A program made the translations under genes and the position numbers. A stretch of DNA of 64,000 nt. It comes from Colwellia sp. (GTDB lineage: Bacteria; Pseudomonadota; Gammaproteobacteria; Enterobacterales; Alteromonadaceae). This document shows positions 51,116-61,338 of this stretch, piece by piece. The stretch covers positions 37,125 through 101,124 of the forward strand of contig JABSOX010000002.1 in assembly GCA_013215655.1 (NCBI GenBank). Reading direction: 5' to 3'. The first letter of the stretch is position 1; each line of letters opens with the position of its first letter. The notes beneath the pieces are model-generated. The model searched no databases, had not been told where the DNA came from, and saw only the letters and a list, made by a program, of their open reading frames with translations.

Positions 51116-52111
51116 ATGATTGAATTTGAATCTTTTCCAAGAATAACCATTTCTCATACACCAACACCTCTAGAGAAGGCACCAAGACTCTCTGATGACT
51201 TAGGGTGTAATGTCTATATTAAGCGCGATGATTGTACAGGCCTTGCGGGTGGGGGAAATAAAACACGAAAATTGGAATATTTGCTAGCGGATGCAAAAGT
51301 ACAAGGAGCTGACACTTTAGTCACTATTGGAGGTTTACAATCCAATCATGCGAGACAAACGGCTGCTGCGGCCGCAAAATTTGGCTTTAATTGTGAGTTA
51401 ATATTGCAAGATGTCATCGGTACACCTGAAAAAGACTATAAGACTAATGGGAACATTCTACTAGACCACTTATTCGGAGCAAAAATCCACCGTTTATCGG
51501 CAGATGAGGACTGCGAAATTTACGCTGCAACATTGATGAATCAATTACAATGTGAAGGTAAAACACCTTATTTGATTCCCATAGGCGGTTCAAATGAAAT
51601 AGGTAGTTTAGGTTATATACGTTGTGCAAACGAGCTATTGGGTCAAATAAAGGCACAAGATATACACATTGATCAAATTATATTAGCAACAGGTAGTGCA
51701 GGTACGCAAGCTGGATTACTTGCTGGCTTAATAGCAGCTAAAAGTCATATTTCTGTCCTTGGTATTAATGTTAGTAGACCAGCTCAAGAACAAACTGAGT
51801 TGGTGGAATCACTACTTAAAAATATACTGCGAAGTCTTAACCTCGACCAAAATCTAGCAAATGGTAGGGTTTTCACTAATGGTAGTTACTACGGTGAAGG
51901 TTATGGTGTTGCAACCAAAGAAATGGTTGCTGCCGTTAAAAAATGTGCAGAATTGGAAGGGCTATTGCTCGATCCAGTTTATAGTGGAAAAGCAATGGCA
52001 GGCTTTATAGATTTATGCCAAACAAAGCATATTAAAGCGAGTAGTAATCAAGTATTTTTACATACTGGGGGGAGTGTCGGGTTATTCGCTTATCGAGAAG
52101 TATTTTATTAA
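51116..52111 (+). CDS. dcyD: D-cysteine desulfhydrase / ACC deaminase family PLP enzyme
   Basis: GCNVYIKRDDCTGLAGGGNKTRKLEYLLADA (PLP Lys), IGGLQSNHARQTAAAAAKFG, TGSAGTQAGLLAG. Confidence 0.82.
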   Translation: MIEFESFPRITISHTPTPLEKAPRLSDDLGCNVYIKRDDCTGLAGGGNKTRKLEYLLADAKVQGADTLVTIGGLQSNHARQTAAAAAKFGFNCELILQDVIGTPEKDYKTNGNILLDHLFGAKIHRLSADEDCEIYAATLMNQLQCEGKTPYLIPIGGSNEIGSLGYIRCANELLGQIKAQDIHIDQIILATGSAGTQAGLLAGLIAAKSHISVLGINVSRPAQEQTELVESLLKNILRSLNLDQNLANGRVFTNGSYYGEGYGVATKEMVAAVKKCAELEGLLLDPVYSGKAMAGFIDLCQTKHIKASSNQVFLHTGGSVGLFAYREVFY

Positions 52112-52155
52112 GAGATACTCCAATCATAATGCTAGCCGCTTTATTGACAAACTAT

Positions 52156-52190
52156 AGCCCTTCATTTCTCACGGTGAAGGGCTTTATACT
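52156..52190 (+). terminator. Rho-independent terminator after dcyD-like gene
   Basis: AGCCCTTCAtttctcacggTGAAGGGCTTTATACTT. Confidence 0.7.
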
Positions 52191-52482
52191 TAATGCTAAG
52201 CCATGACCATCCGACAAATTATACTCTTTGTCCTTTGGGCTTGATTGTTTAACTTCAGTGTTGGTTAGGGGCTTGGTTAGCTTTGCCATGATATAAGTCA
52301 CTCTGTGCGTATTAATCCTTTAAAATCAATGTGTATTGATTTTCCATGTAACACCAAAAATGTTGGTTTATGCTGGTGTTATAACAAGTGTTACATTGGA
52401 GACTATTTTTTACAATACTTTACAGGTCTTTAAAAAACCTTATAAAACTATGGATTAGTTATTCTTATTGGTCTGAGGGCAC

Positions 52483-52508
52483 AAAAAAAGACGTCATAGG
52501 ACGTCTTT
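52483..52508 (-). terminator. Rho-independent terminator of tRNA-Val
   Basis: Minus strand AAAGACGTCctatGACGTCTTTTTTTGT, just 3' of tRNA-Val. Confidence 0.85.
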
Positions 52509-52519
52509 AATCTTAAATA

Positions 52520-52596
52520 TGGTGCTCGCTACTGGACTCGAACCAGTGACACCTTGCATGTCATGCAAGTACTCTAACCAACTGAGCTAAGCGAGC
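52520..52596 (-). tRNA. tRNA-Val (anticodon GAC)
   Basis: Minus strand GCTCGCTTAGCTCAGTTGGTTAGAGTACTTGCATGACATGCAAGGTGTCACTGGTTCGAGTCCAGTAGCGAGCACCA; 77 nt, encoded CCA. Confidence 0.96.
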
Positions 52597-52722
52597 ATAT
52601 TCGTTTCAGTTATTCTTATATCTGAGTAACTTAACGAGGCGCTATGGTAGCGATCTGTTTTAGCAGTTGCAAGCAGTTTTATTTAATTCAATTTAAAATA
52701 AGACTGTTTGCTTGTTTTTACA

Positions 52723-54087
52723 TCAATATTGTAATTGTTCAACTCTTTTTTGAACGATATTTAACCGCCAAGCAAGTAGTATTGCCGCGGCAGTGAGCCC
52801 TGATATAAATCCTATCCAAAAGCCATAAGGACCAATAGCAGGGATAATCCAATCAGTAATTCCTAAAATTAGGCCAATACTTAAACCAATACCCCAGTAT
52901 GAGGCAAAGGTAATATATAAAATGGATTTTGTATCTTTGTATCCTCGTAATGCGCCTGCAGATATGACTTGAATGGCATCTGAAAATTGAAATAAAGCGG
53001 CAAGAAACATCAAGCTTGCTGCCAATTCAACAACGGCTTGATCTGTGGTGTATATACTGGCGATAGCTTCTCTGAAGACTAAGGTTAAAATCGCGGTGAC
53101 TATGGCAAGAAGCAGTCCTAAAATTAATGAATATTGGCAAAGTTCTTTCGCTTCAATATAGTTTTTATCACCAACAGAAAAACCTACTTTTATGGTGACT
53201 GCCATGGCTAAACTTAGAGGCACCATGAAAACTAAACCGGAAAAGTTAATGGCTATTTGATGACTAGCAACCACTTCGGCGCCAAATGGTGCAAGGATAA
53301 TGGCAACAACAGCAAATAGACTAACTTCAAATAATAATGAAAGTGCGATAGGTATACCTATCGCTAGTATTTTTTTTATTTCTGCCCAGTCAGGCCAATA
53401 GAATTGGTTAAATAACGGTGCATGTTTTAAGTGTTTTGATAGATAAGTATAAATAAGCATACCTAAAAACATCACCCAATAAACGATAGCTGTCGCTATA
53501 CCACAACCCGCGCCGCCTAAGGCAGGTAAACCAAATTCACCATAAATGAAAATATAATTTGCTGGAATATTAATCAATAAACCAATAATACTAATGATCA
53601 TGGTTGGTTTGGTATGTGATAACCCTTCTGAGTAATTTCTTAATACCAAATACAAACAAAATCCTGGACCACCCCAAACGATATAACCAAGATAATCAAA
53701 CATTAAATGTTTAAGTTCAGGCTCTAAACCTATTTGTGGCGATATAATGGGGATGATTACACTAAAAAGTAATATCAATAAACAACCGAGAGAGATTGCT
53801 ATCCATGCTGTTTGGTAAGTCGCTTTGGCAATACCATCAAACTTTTTTGCGCCAGCAAGCTGAGATACTATGGTGGCAAGTGCCATTATTAACCCGTAGA
53901 TGGTTAAAATAAGCGGTAGCCAAACACTGCTAGCAACAGCAACGGCGGCCATATCGGTGGCACTAACTCGTCCCGCCATGACAGTATCAGCAAAGCCCAT
54001 TAAAGTTTGGATCAACTGGGCGATCAAAATAGGGTAGGCGAGCTTCATTAAGCTCTTGGTATTAACTAAGAATTTATCTAAATTCAT
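52723..54087 (-). CDS. MATE family efflux transporter (NorM-like)
   Basis: 454 aa; LAYPILIAQLIQTLMGFADTVMAGRVSATDMAAVAVASSVWLP typical of NorM; divergent from ribE. Confidence 0.93.
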   Translation of the reverse strand: MNLDKFLVNTKSLMKLAYPILIAQLIQTLMGFADTVMAGRVSATDMAAVAVASSVWLPLILTIYGLIMALATIVSQLAGAKKFDGIAKATYQTAWIAISLGCLLILLFSVIIPIISPQIGLEPELKHLMFDYLGYIVWGGPGFCLYLVLRNYSEGLSHTKPTMIISIIGLLINIPANYIFIYGEFGLPALGGAGCGIATAIVYWVMFLGMLIYTYLSKHLKHAPLFNQFYWPDWAEIKKILAIGIPIALSLLFEVSLFAVVAIILAPFGAEVVASHQIAINFSGLVFMVPLSLAMAVTIKVGFSVGDKNYIEAKELCQYSLILGLLLAIVTAILTLVFREAIASIYTTDQAVVELAASLMFLAALFQFSDAIQVISAGALRGYKDTKSILYITFASYWGIGLSIGLILGITDWIIPAIGPYGFWIGFISGLTAAAILLAWRLNIVQKRVEQLQY

Positions 54088-54122
54088 TGATTATTTATTT
54101 CTAGGTCTTGTTTGATAAAGGT

Positions 54123-54390
54123 ATTATACCCGTGTTACTTCAAAATGCTTGTTCAGGACTGCTGAGTAATTCATGATCAAGGCGCATCTTTTTATTAATG
54201 GTTGCTCCCTTAAAAACAGGTGCAACGACGAACATGATTTGCTCAGAAGTCCCCTACGGGTTGTTTTATAAACGTTTTATGCTACGTTATTGATTTTGAC
54301 AAGGGAATAACCATTCTCTACAATCAATACCTTGCCTAAAACGTTTATAAACCAACTGAATCATGCAGTTTGAAGTGTCACGGGTATAAT
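54123..54390. repeat. MITE-like element with imperfect terminal inverted repeats and nested internal inverted repeat
   Basis: Ends ATTATACCCGTG..ACTTCAAA and CACGGGTATAAT (reverse complement ATTATACCCGTG..ACTTCAAA); inner 15-bp perfect IR TTTATAAACGTTTTA (54265-54279) / TAAAACGTTTATAAA (54337-54351). Confidence 0.8.
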
Positions 54391-54421
54391 CAAAAATATA
54401 CATTAATTCCATGGATAATAT

Positions 54422-55063
54422 ATGTTTACAGGCATAGTGCAATCACAAGCTGACGTTATATCAATAAATATTGTTAATGAGCTTTGTCGTTTAGTTATTT
54501 CAGGTGAAACGTCACTTGTTACGTCATTATCATGCGGAGCAAGTATCGCTATTAATGGTGTGTGTTTAACTGTTGTTGAATTTTCTGAGCTCGATTCTGG
54601 GTTAGGTTCTGAGTTAGGTCATGGCAAAGCCACAATAGCCTTTGATGTGATTGATGAAACACTTAAAGTGACTAATTTGGGGATGTTGGCTTTGCATTCG
54701 CAAGTTAATGTTGAGCGTTCATTAAAAATAGGTGATGAAATTGGCGGACATATGGTTAGTGGACATGTGCATTGTCAAGCAACTCTCATTAGAAAAAAAT
54801 CGACAGCTACAAACTGCGCATTGTTTTTTCAATGTGATAAAAAATGGATGAAGTATATTTTAGCAAAAGGTTTTATTACCCTTAATGGTACGAGTTTAAC
54901 TATAGGGGAAGTGAAAGATGAGCATTTTAGTGTGCACCTCATTCCAGAAACTCTTGCACGTACAAATTTAGGGGGCTTAGCGCTACAAGAGCAAATAAAC
55001 GTAGAGTTTGATCAACAAACCATGACGATAGTTTCTACGATAGAAAGAATGAATATAGGTTAG
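54422..55063 (+). CDS. ribE: Riboflavin synthase (alpha subunit)
   Basis: MFTGIVQSQADV, ASIAINGVCLTVVE, GDEIGGHMVSGHVHC, NGTSLTIGEV. Confidence 0.95.
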   Translation: MFTGIVQSQADVISINIVNELCRLVISGETSLVTSLSCGASIAINGVCLTVVEFSELDSGLGSELGHGKATIAFDVIDETLKVTNLGMLALHSQVNVERSLKIGDEIGGHMVSGHVHCQATLIRKKSTATNCALFFQCDKKWMKYILAKGFITLNGTSLTIGEVKDEHFSVHLIPETLARTNLGGLALQEQINVEFDQQTMTIVSTIERMNIG

Positions 55064-55081
55064 CTCTTTTCTAAACATTTT

Positions 55082-55303
55082 TTAAAACACCTGTTCGTCA
55101 TCACTATCAATAGCTAGTTGAATTTTTTGATGGTACTCATCAATGTGCATATTAAAATGAATATCCTTGCAGCAAGAAGGGCATTCATCATAATAGTCTT
55201 GGTCGCCTGCTGAACTATCTAAGGTTACATGTAGATGATGTCCACAATGTGGACAGCTGATACGTTTTTCACTGGTTTTTTGTAAGTTAATATCTTGGGG
55301 CAT
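55082..55303 (-). CDS. CPXCG motif-containing cysteine-rich protein
   Basis: 73 aa; ISCPHCGHHLHVTLD ... DECPSCCKDIHF. Confidence 0.8.
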   Translation of the reverse strand: MPQDINLQKTSEKRISCPHCGHHLHVTLDSSAGDQDYYDECPSCCKDIHFNMHIDEYHQKIQLAIDSDDEQVF

Positions 55304-55404
55304 GTTGCCTCCTAGATTTTTATCGAAAAAGGTGAACGTGTACTGCTAATTATGGACGATTTTAAGCAAAGTGCTAGGGATTATTGAACTTTCATTTAGA
55401 CCCA

Positions 55405-56277
55405 TTAATGCAAAGGCATAGACATAATGCGTGTTAAAATAGCTTTAGATTGGTCTATATAGTTACCACCAAACAAGTTTGCGTGATTAAGTACATGATA
55501 AAAATTATAAATGATTTTACGTTGTTCATAACTGTCTGGAAGTGGAAAAATTTCTTGATACCCTTGGTAGAACTCAGCAGGCAGATGACCAAATAATTCT
55601 GTCATCGCAATATCCACTTCTCTATCACCATAATAACAAGCGGGGTCAAAAATAATGGAACTTGACTCAGTAAAGCCTAAATTACCTTGCCATAAATCAC
55701 CGTGAACTAAACAAGGTTCAACATGATGGTGTTTTAATGCATCGTGACAGACTTGAGTTATGTGCTCTATTTTACCAATATTAATAGATTTTTCATGTAA
55801 CAACTGTAATTGCCATGCAATGCGTTGCTCTGCAAAAAAAGTTTTCCAGTTACTGCTCCACGTATTGGGCTGTAGAGTATCACCAATATAGTTATCAGTT
55901 TGCCAACCAAATTGTCCATGGCTGGAAGACTTATGCATATTTGCAAGTTGTTGTCCTAGTTGATGCCATTGTCGATTTTTTGCACCCGCTAAAGGAATAT
56001 AATTCAATACCAAATAACTTTTGTCTAGTGTTGTACCCATAGTAACAACGTCCGGACAGGATATTTGCTTTAATGCCGAAATTTGTTTTAGCGCATAGGC
56101 TTCTGATTCAAAATGTTCGAAGTGGTCTTTATTATTGATTTTTACAAAGTAGTGGCGTTCTGCGTCACTTACTCGATACGATAAATTTATATCGCCTCCT
56201 GATATGGGGGTTTTTTCATTGATATGAAAGTTATCACCAGTCTCATTGCTAATCGCTTGTTCAATTGATCGCCACAT
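55405..56277 (-). CDS. Fructosamine kinase family protein
   Basis: ISGGDINLSYRV, YFVKIN, PCLVHGDLWQGNLGF, FDPACYYGDREVDIAMTELFG. Confidence 0.93.
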   Translation of the reverse strand: MWRSIEQAISNETGDNFHINEKTPISGGDINLSYRVSDAERHYFVKINNKDHFEHFESEAYALKQISALKQISCPDVVTMGTTLDKSYLVLNYIPLAGAKNRQWHQLGQQLANMHKSSSHGQFGWQTDNYIGDTLQPNTWSSNWKTFFAEQRIAWQLQLLHEKSINIGKIEHITQVCHDALKHHHVEPCLVHGDLWQGNLGFTESSSIIFDPACYYGDREVDIAMTELFGHLPAEFYQGYQEIFPLPDSYEQRKIIYNFYHVLNHANLFGGNYIDQSKAILTRIMSMPLH

Positions 56278-56337
56278 GACGTTTTACCAAATACTTATGC
56301 TCATATGATGAGTATAGTAAAGATGTGCAATTATATA

Positions 56338-56642
56338 AGGGTCTGTTGATCTTTCGAGATTATTTTTACAGCTATTTATTGGGTATTTATACAAGGTAGA
56401 GCCTTTGTCATGTGGTTGTTCCACATAAAAAGGCGATAACGGCTTAAAAAGCTCCAACAGATGCTATCCAAAGGATTCGGCTAAAAGTGCTTTACTCTTT
56501 GTTGCCTACAGGACGTAGGTACTTAGCGTGAGCAGTATTTGCTTAGAATGGCTAGGCGACACACTACTCGCCACTATTAAAACGCTTTATTTTATTGCAA
56601 AAAAGGTGAACAAAATTTAACCGCGAAAGATCAACAGACCCT
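56338..56642. repeat. MITE-like element with terminal inverted repeats
   Basis: Left AGGGTCTGTTGATCTTTCGagaTTA, right TAaccgCGAAAGATCAACAGACCCT; 19-bp perfect TIR; about 305 bp; no ORF inside. Confidence 0.8.
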
Positions 56643-56652
56643 ATTAACAGTG

Positions 56653-56991
56653 TTAAGTAGAGTTTTCATCAATAATAAGGTGCTGAATTTTGTTGGTTAT
56701 TCCATCCCACTCTTTGGCATCGGTGGGCGGCGCTTTTATCTCAGTAATTCTTGGCCATACCTTTGCTAGTTCGGCATTAAGTTCAATAAATTCTTTTTGA
56801 TTGTCAGGTACATCATCTTCTTGAAAAATGGCGTCTGCAGGGCATTCTATCGGGCATAAATCACAGTCAATACAGTCATCTGGGCTGATCACTAAAAAAT
56901 TTGGACCTTCAAAAAATGCATCAACTGGGCATACAGCAACACAGTCAGTGTATTTACATTTAATACAGTTATCGGTTACTACAAAAGCCAT
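56653..56991 (-). CDS. fdxA: Ferredoxin FdxA (7Fe/8Fe type)
   Basis: [55 protein letters not shown]. Confidence 0.95.
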   Translation of the reverse strand: MAFVVTDNCIKCKYTDCVAVCPVDAFFEGPNFLVISPDDCIDCDLCPIECPADAIFQEDDVPDNQKEFIELNAELAKVWPRITEIKAPPTDAKEWDGITNKIQHLIIDENST

Positions 56992-57141
56992 AACTTCTCT
57001 TTTTAAAAGTGTAAAGTTGGAATGAATTATTTTGCGCTGATCATACCTAGCCTAGAAAGAATTTCAATTGTTGATTTATCTGTGTCGGCTGTTCAGGTAA
57101 AATACTGACAAATTATTACCTTCTATTACTCTTGGAAAACT

Positions 57142-58839
57142 ATGTTGCGTTTAACAGACATCAAGTTAGCTCTTAATCATCAACCAGAAGAACTAAAGCA
57201 GGCAGTTCTTGATAAGTTACTGATCCTTGATGAAGAGCTTGTTGAATTTACAGTTTTTAAACGTGGCTATGATGCACGTCGCAAGAATAACATTATTTTA
57301 ATGTATTCCCTTGATGTTGAAACAACGAACGATACCGCTATTTTAGAAAAATTTGCCGATGATAATCATGTCAAAGAAAGCCCTGATATGCATTATCACT
57401 TTGTTGGTAAGGCGCCTCAAAACCTTGAAAAACGACCGGTAGTTATTGGTTTTGGTCCTTGTGGTTTATTTGCGGGGTTAGTATTAGCGCAAATGGGTTT
57501 TAAACCCATTATTTTGGAACGCGGTAAAGAAGTGAGAGAGCGCACTAAAGATACCTTTGGTTTTTGGCGTAAAAAAATTCTAAACACCGAATCAAATGTC
57601 CAGTTTGGTGAAGGTGGTGCGGGTACTTTTTCTGATGGTAAGTTATATAGCCAAGTTAAAGACCCAAAACATTATAGTCGTAAAGTTTTAAATGAATTTG
57701 TAGCTGCGGGTGCACCAGAAGAAATTTTATATGTCAGTAAACCGCATATAGGTACGTTTAAATTGGTCACTATGATCGAAAAAATGCGCGCTAAAATCAT
57801 TGAACTAGGCGGTGAAATACGTTTTTCAGCGCGTGTTGAGCAACTGCATTTTTCAAAAGTAGAAAGTGAAGATGTTGAAGGTGAAAATAGTCAAGATGAA
57901 GCTAGTCAAATTGATGGTAACCAAGGTCGTACAAGTAAAAGAAAAATAGTCGGCTTAACACTGGCTTCAGGTGAAAAAATTGAAACGAATCATATTGCTT
58001 TAGCTATTGGCCATAGTGCGCGTGATACTTTTGAAATGTTACATCATAATAATGTTTATATTAAAGCTAAGCCATTTTCAATAGGTTTTAGAATAGAGCA
58101 TGAGCAGTCAGTTATTGATGAGGCGCGTTTTGGCAAAAATGCAGGCCATCCAATTTTGGGCGCTGCAGATTACAAGCTAGTTCATCACTGTAAAAACGGG
58201 CGTTCGGTATATAGCTTTTGTATGTGTCCCGGTGGAACTGTGGTTGCAGCCGCATCGGAAGAAGGTCGAGTTGTTACTAATGGTATGAGTCAATATTCAC
58301 GCCATGAGCGTAATGCCAATAGTGCTATTGTGGTGGGTATTGAACCAAAAGATTATGACATTGATGGAAATGTCGATAATGTTTTAGCCGGAATAGAGTT
58401 TCAACGTCGCCTTGAAGAAAAGTCTTTTGAATTAGGGGGCAGCTCGTATGATGCTCCTGTGCAATTAGTGGGCGATTTTTTAGCCGGTCGTAAAAGTGGT
58501 GAACATGGCTGCGTAAAACCTTCATATAAGCCCGGTGTTAAATATTGTGATTTAAGTGAAACGTTGCCGCAATATGCTATTGATGCAATCAGAGAAGCAT
58601 TGCCTGCATTTGAAAAGAAAATAAAAGGCTTCTCAATGGCTGATGCTACCTTAACGGCCGTTGAAACCCGCACATCATCACCTATTCAAATAACGCGAGA
58701 TAAAGAAACGTTGCAGAGTCTTAATGTGGATGGGCTTTTTCCTGCGGGAGAGGGAGCTGGTTATGCTGGTGGTATTTTATCCGCAGGTATTGATGGCATT
58801 AAAGTCGCTGAGGCTATAGCTAAAGACATATTAAAATAA
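57142..58839 (+). CDS. FAD-dependent oxidoreductase (NAD(P)/FAD-dependent, uncharacterised YtfP/HI0933-related type)
   Basis: VVIGFGPCGLFAGLVLAQMGFKPIILERG (Rossmann), FGEGGAGTFSDGKLYSQVKD, GLFPAGEGAGYAGGILSAGIDGIKVAEAIA. Confidence 0.88.
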   Translation: MLRLTDIKLALNHQPEELKQAVLDKLLILDEELVEFTVFKRGYDARRKNNIILMYSLDVETTNDTAILEKFADDNHVKESPDMHYHFVGKAPQNLEKRPVVIGFGPCGLFAGLVLAQMGFKPIILERGKEVRERTKDTFGFWRKKILNTESNVQFGEGGAGTFSDGKLYSQVKDPKHYSRKVLNEFVAAGAPEEILYVSKPHIGTFKLVTMIEKMRAKIIELGGEIRFSARVEQLHFSKVESEDVEGENSQDEASQIDGNQGRTSKRKIVGLTLASGEKIETNHIALAIGHSARDTFEMLHHNNVYIKAKPFSIGFRIEHEQSVIDEARFGKNAGHPILGAADYKLVHHCKNGRSVYSFCMCPGGTVVAAASEEGRVVTNGMSQYSRHERNANSAIVVGIEPKDYDIDGNVDNVLAGIEFQRRLEEKSFELGGSSYDAPVQLVGDFLAGRKSGEHGCVKPSYKPGVKYCDLSETLPQYAIDAIREALPAFEKKIKGFSMADATLTAVETRTSSPIQITRDKETLQSLNVDGLFPAGEGAGYAGGILSAGIDGIKVAEAIAKDILK

Positions 58840-58889
58840 CGCTGAGTTACTGAAAGCTGAAGATTACAACTAAGATATTAACAAGCATT

Positions 58890-60116
58890 TTAATTGGCAA
58901 GAATATCGTTAATGCTCATTGGATTTTGTGAAATAGGTAATGATATTTTAAAAATTCCGCCAGTATTTTCATCTGTTGTTGATTCAGCCCAAATCTTTCC
59001 TTGATGAGCTTCGATGATTTCTTTACTTATGGCTAAACCTAGCCCAGTACTGCCCATTCCTGTGCCTGTTTCCATGCTTTGATCTTGAATGAATTTATTA
59101 AAAACAACGTCAAGCTTACCTTGTTCGAGGCCTACTCCTTGGTCAATAATACTGAGTTCAAGATGTTGTGCGATAACGGTGTAGTTAAAGGTTATGTTTT
59201 TACCACGAGGAGAGTGTTTAATGGCATTTGATAATAAATTGGTGATCACTTGATGGAAAAGTGCATTATCACATTCAATTAATATCGGCGATGCTGGCTT
59301 ATTGGTAATAATACTTAATTGTTGATCTTCTAATTTAACGGATAATTCATTACAGCAGTTATTAATGACTTCCTCAATATTATATTCTGCTAAGTTGAGC
59401 TCCATTTTTCCAGCTTCTAGCTTCGATATATCTAGAAGATTATTGATTAGCTCAAGTAGACGTAAACCACTGCTTTCAATATTTTCAAAATATCGTTTTA
59501 ATTTCTCTGTTGATACTTTGTCGACACGTGTTACACCCATTTGTGCGTAACTTAATATGCCATGCAGAGGAGTACGTAGTTCGTGTGACATATTGGCTAA
59601 AAAATGAGACTTAGCTTTATTGGCATCTTCTGCTGCATTTTTAGCTTTTTCTATTTGGTTAATGAGTTGGTAGCTTCGTAATGCACTTTTAAGGTTCATC
59701 TTAAGATCGCGACTGGATAAGTGAGATTTATCCAAAAATGAGTTTATATCATATAAATCAAAAACCTCGTCTTCAGAGCACTGTCCTGTTCTTAATAAAA
59801 TTCGCACTTGTTTATTATTCAATTCATTACGTACATAGGTCACGACATCTAAACCTGCACTGTCTGTTTCCATAATAACATCAAGTAAAATAACAGAAAT
59901 ATCTTGGTGTGTTTGCATCAATGTCCGAGCATCACTTCCTGAATAACCGGGAATGATTTCTATTGGTCGTTGGTCAAAAATAAAATCACGAAGTACTAAA
60001 CCCGTACTTACATGGACACCCTCATCATCATCGATAACAAGTATTTTCCAAGGAGCCTTTGTATTTTCTGTAGAAGGCTCAATAGATTCACTGAACAGGA
60101 AAGTATCATCAGTCAT
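58890..60116 (-). CDS. Receiver-histidine kinase hybrid (REC-HisKA-HATPase_c)
   Basis: ILVIDDDEGVHVSTG (REC), KSHFLANMSHELRTPLHGIL (HisKA), GMGSTGLGLAISKEIIEAHQGKIWAES (HATPase G boxes). Confidence 0.92.
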   Translation of the reverse strand: MTDDTFLFSESIEPSTENTKAPWKILVIDDDEGVHVSTGLVLRDFIFDQRPIEIIPGYSGSDARTLMQTHQDISVILLDVIMETDSAGLDVVTYVRNELNNKQVRILLRTGQCSEDEVFDLYDINSFLDKSHLSSRDLKMNLKSALRSYQLINQIEKAKNAAEDANKAKSHFLANMSHELRTPLHGILSYAQMGVTRVDKVSTEKLKRYFENIESSGLRLLELINNLLDISKLEAGKMELNLAEYNIEEVINNCCNELSVKLEDQQLSIITNKPASPILIECDNALFHQVITNLLSNAIKHSPRGKNITFNYTVIAQHLELSIIDQGVGLEQGKLDVVFNKFIQDQSMETGTGMGSTGLGLAISKEIIEAHQGKIWAESTTDENTGGIFKISLPISQNPMSINDILAN

Positions 60117-61338
60117 TTTGATTACTACCGGGTATACGGCGTTGTAGTAAGTGACAAAGTTCTTTGATTATTTCATCAAAAACATGTTCTGCTTGTTTTC
60201 CATCTTCATAAACTTTATCCAGTTTGTTTTCTGCTGTTAATATTTGTTGTTTAATATGCTCTCCATCGTCTTCATCTAATTCTAGTTTTATAAATGAGTT
60301 TTGTATGTCTTTCGATAATCCTCCTAATATTTTTGTATTTTGTGCGCGATGATGAAGGCTTAACTCTTTGAACTCCTTTAACCGTAGTGCGACGACCTTG
60401 ATAGTATTTTCGAGCAACTGATCTTGTCGTTGTTGTTTGAAATCAGTGACGCGCTGCTTTAATTTTTCTTCTAAGGCATCAATAATTATACACAGATGAT
60501 CTTTATAGCGACTTTTAGCATCTTCGTCTTCAGGCATTTCCCTGATCAATATTGCTGCATGTTCACTATTAAATATGGCTCGATTAGAGAATTCAATAAT
60601 TTTTCCTCCAAGGTGCATTTCACGTAATACATCTTGTTCAATAGGTCTTATTTTATTATCTGTGGAAAAATATACTGATGGCATTGTATGAGCTAACATA
60701 ATGCAGGCTTCCAAATTGAAGTTTCTAAGTACTTCTTTTACTAATGCTAAAATAGCATTGAGATTGTTTTCTGTTAACAAAGACTTCAAAAAATGGAATA
60801 TGGCACTTAGTTCACCGCTGCTTGTTAAAGCAGTCATTGCCGTGCCCATGGCATTGCGTATTTCTTCTTTGCTTTTGCTTTTGTCATCTTCTATTTTTAG
60901 TAATAAACTAATTTTGGCTTTTAATTCCTCTTCTTCAAAAGGTTTAGTTAGGTAGTCATCTCCTCCAGCTTGATAGCCCGCAAGTCGTTCTTGTGCGGAG
61001 GCCAATGCAGAAATGAAAATAATTGGCAAATCTTCATATTGTCTTTTTTTACGCAAATGTCTGCATGTATCTAAGCCATTTAATACCGGCATATTGACAT
61101 CTAGTAAAATAAGATCAGGTCTACTATGTTCAACACTGTCAATGCATTCTCGACCATTACAAACAAACTCGACCTCAAATTCATCTTCTAATAAATCTAA
61201 GATAATATTTTGATTCATCACTTCGTCGTCAACGACTAATAAGTTAGGTCTAATATTCATTGTTACTACCTTGGATGTTGCACATTTTTTTAATTCAATG
61301 ACTTGTTTTTTCTTTGATATGTTAACTTTAGTGCACAA
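60109..61338 (-). CDS. Response regulator with long C-terminal sensory/coiled-coil region
   Basis: REC domain NLLVVDDEVMNQNIILDLLED...DLILLDVNMPVLNGLD...DDYLTKPFEEEELKAKI. Probable true start MNIRPNLLVVDDE at 61260. Confidence 0.88.
   Translation of the reverse strand: MCTKVNISKKKQVIELKKCATSKVVTMNIRPNLLVVDDEVMNQNIILDLLEDEFEVEFVCNGRECIDSVEHSRPDLILLDVNMPVLNGLDTCRHLRKKRQYEDLPIIFISALASAQERLAGYQAGGDDYLTKPFEEEELKAKISLLLKIEDDKSKSKEEIRNAMGTAMTALTSSGELSAIFHFLKSLLTENNLNAILALVKEVLRNFNLEACIMLAHTMPSVYFSTDNKIRPIEQDVLREMHLGGKIIEFSNRAIFNSEHAAILIREMPEDEDAKSRYKDHLCIIIDALEEKLKQRVTDFKQQRQDQLLENTIKVVALRLKEFKELSLHHRAQNTKILGGLSKDIQNSFIKLELDEDDGEHIKQQILTAENKLDKVYEDGKQAEHVFDEIIKELCHLLQRRIPGSNQND

Noticed and set aside
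54391-54421. FMN riboswitch upstream of ribE
   Set aside because: The upstream region is the MITE-like repeat; I do not see the conserved RFN element (AGGGGAAG.../multi-helix) and only about 30 bp separates the repeat from the start codon.
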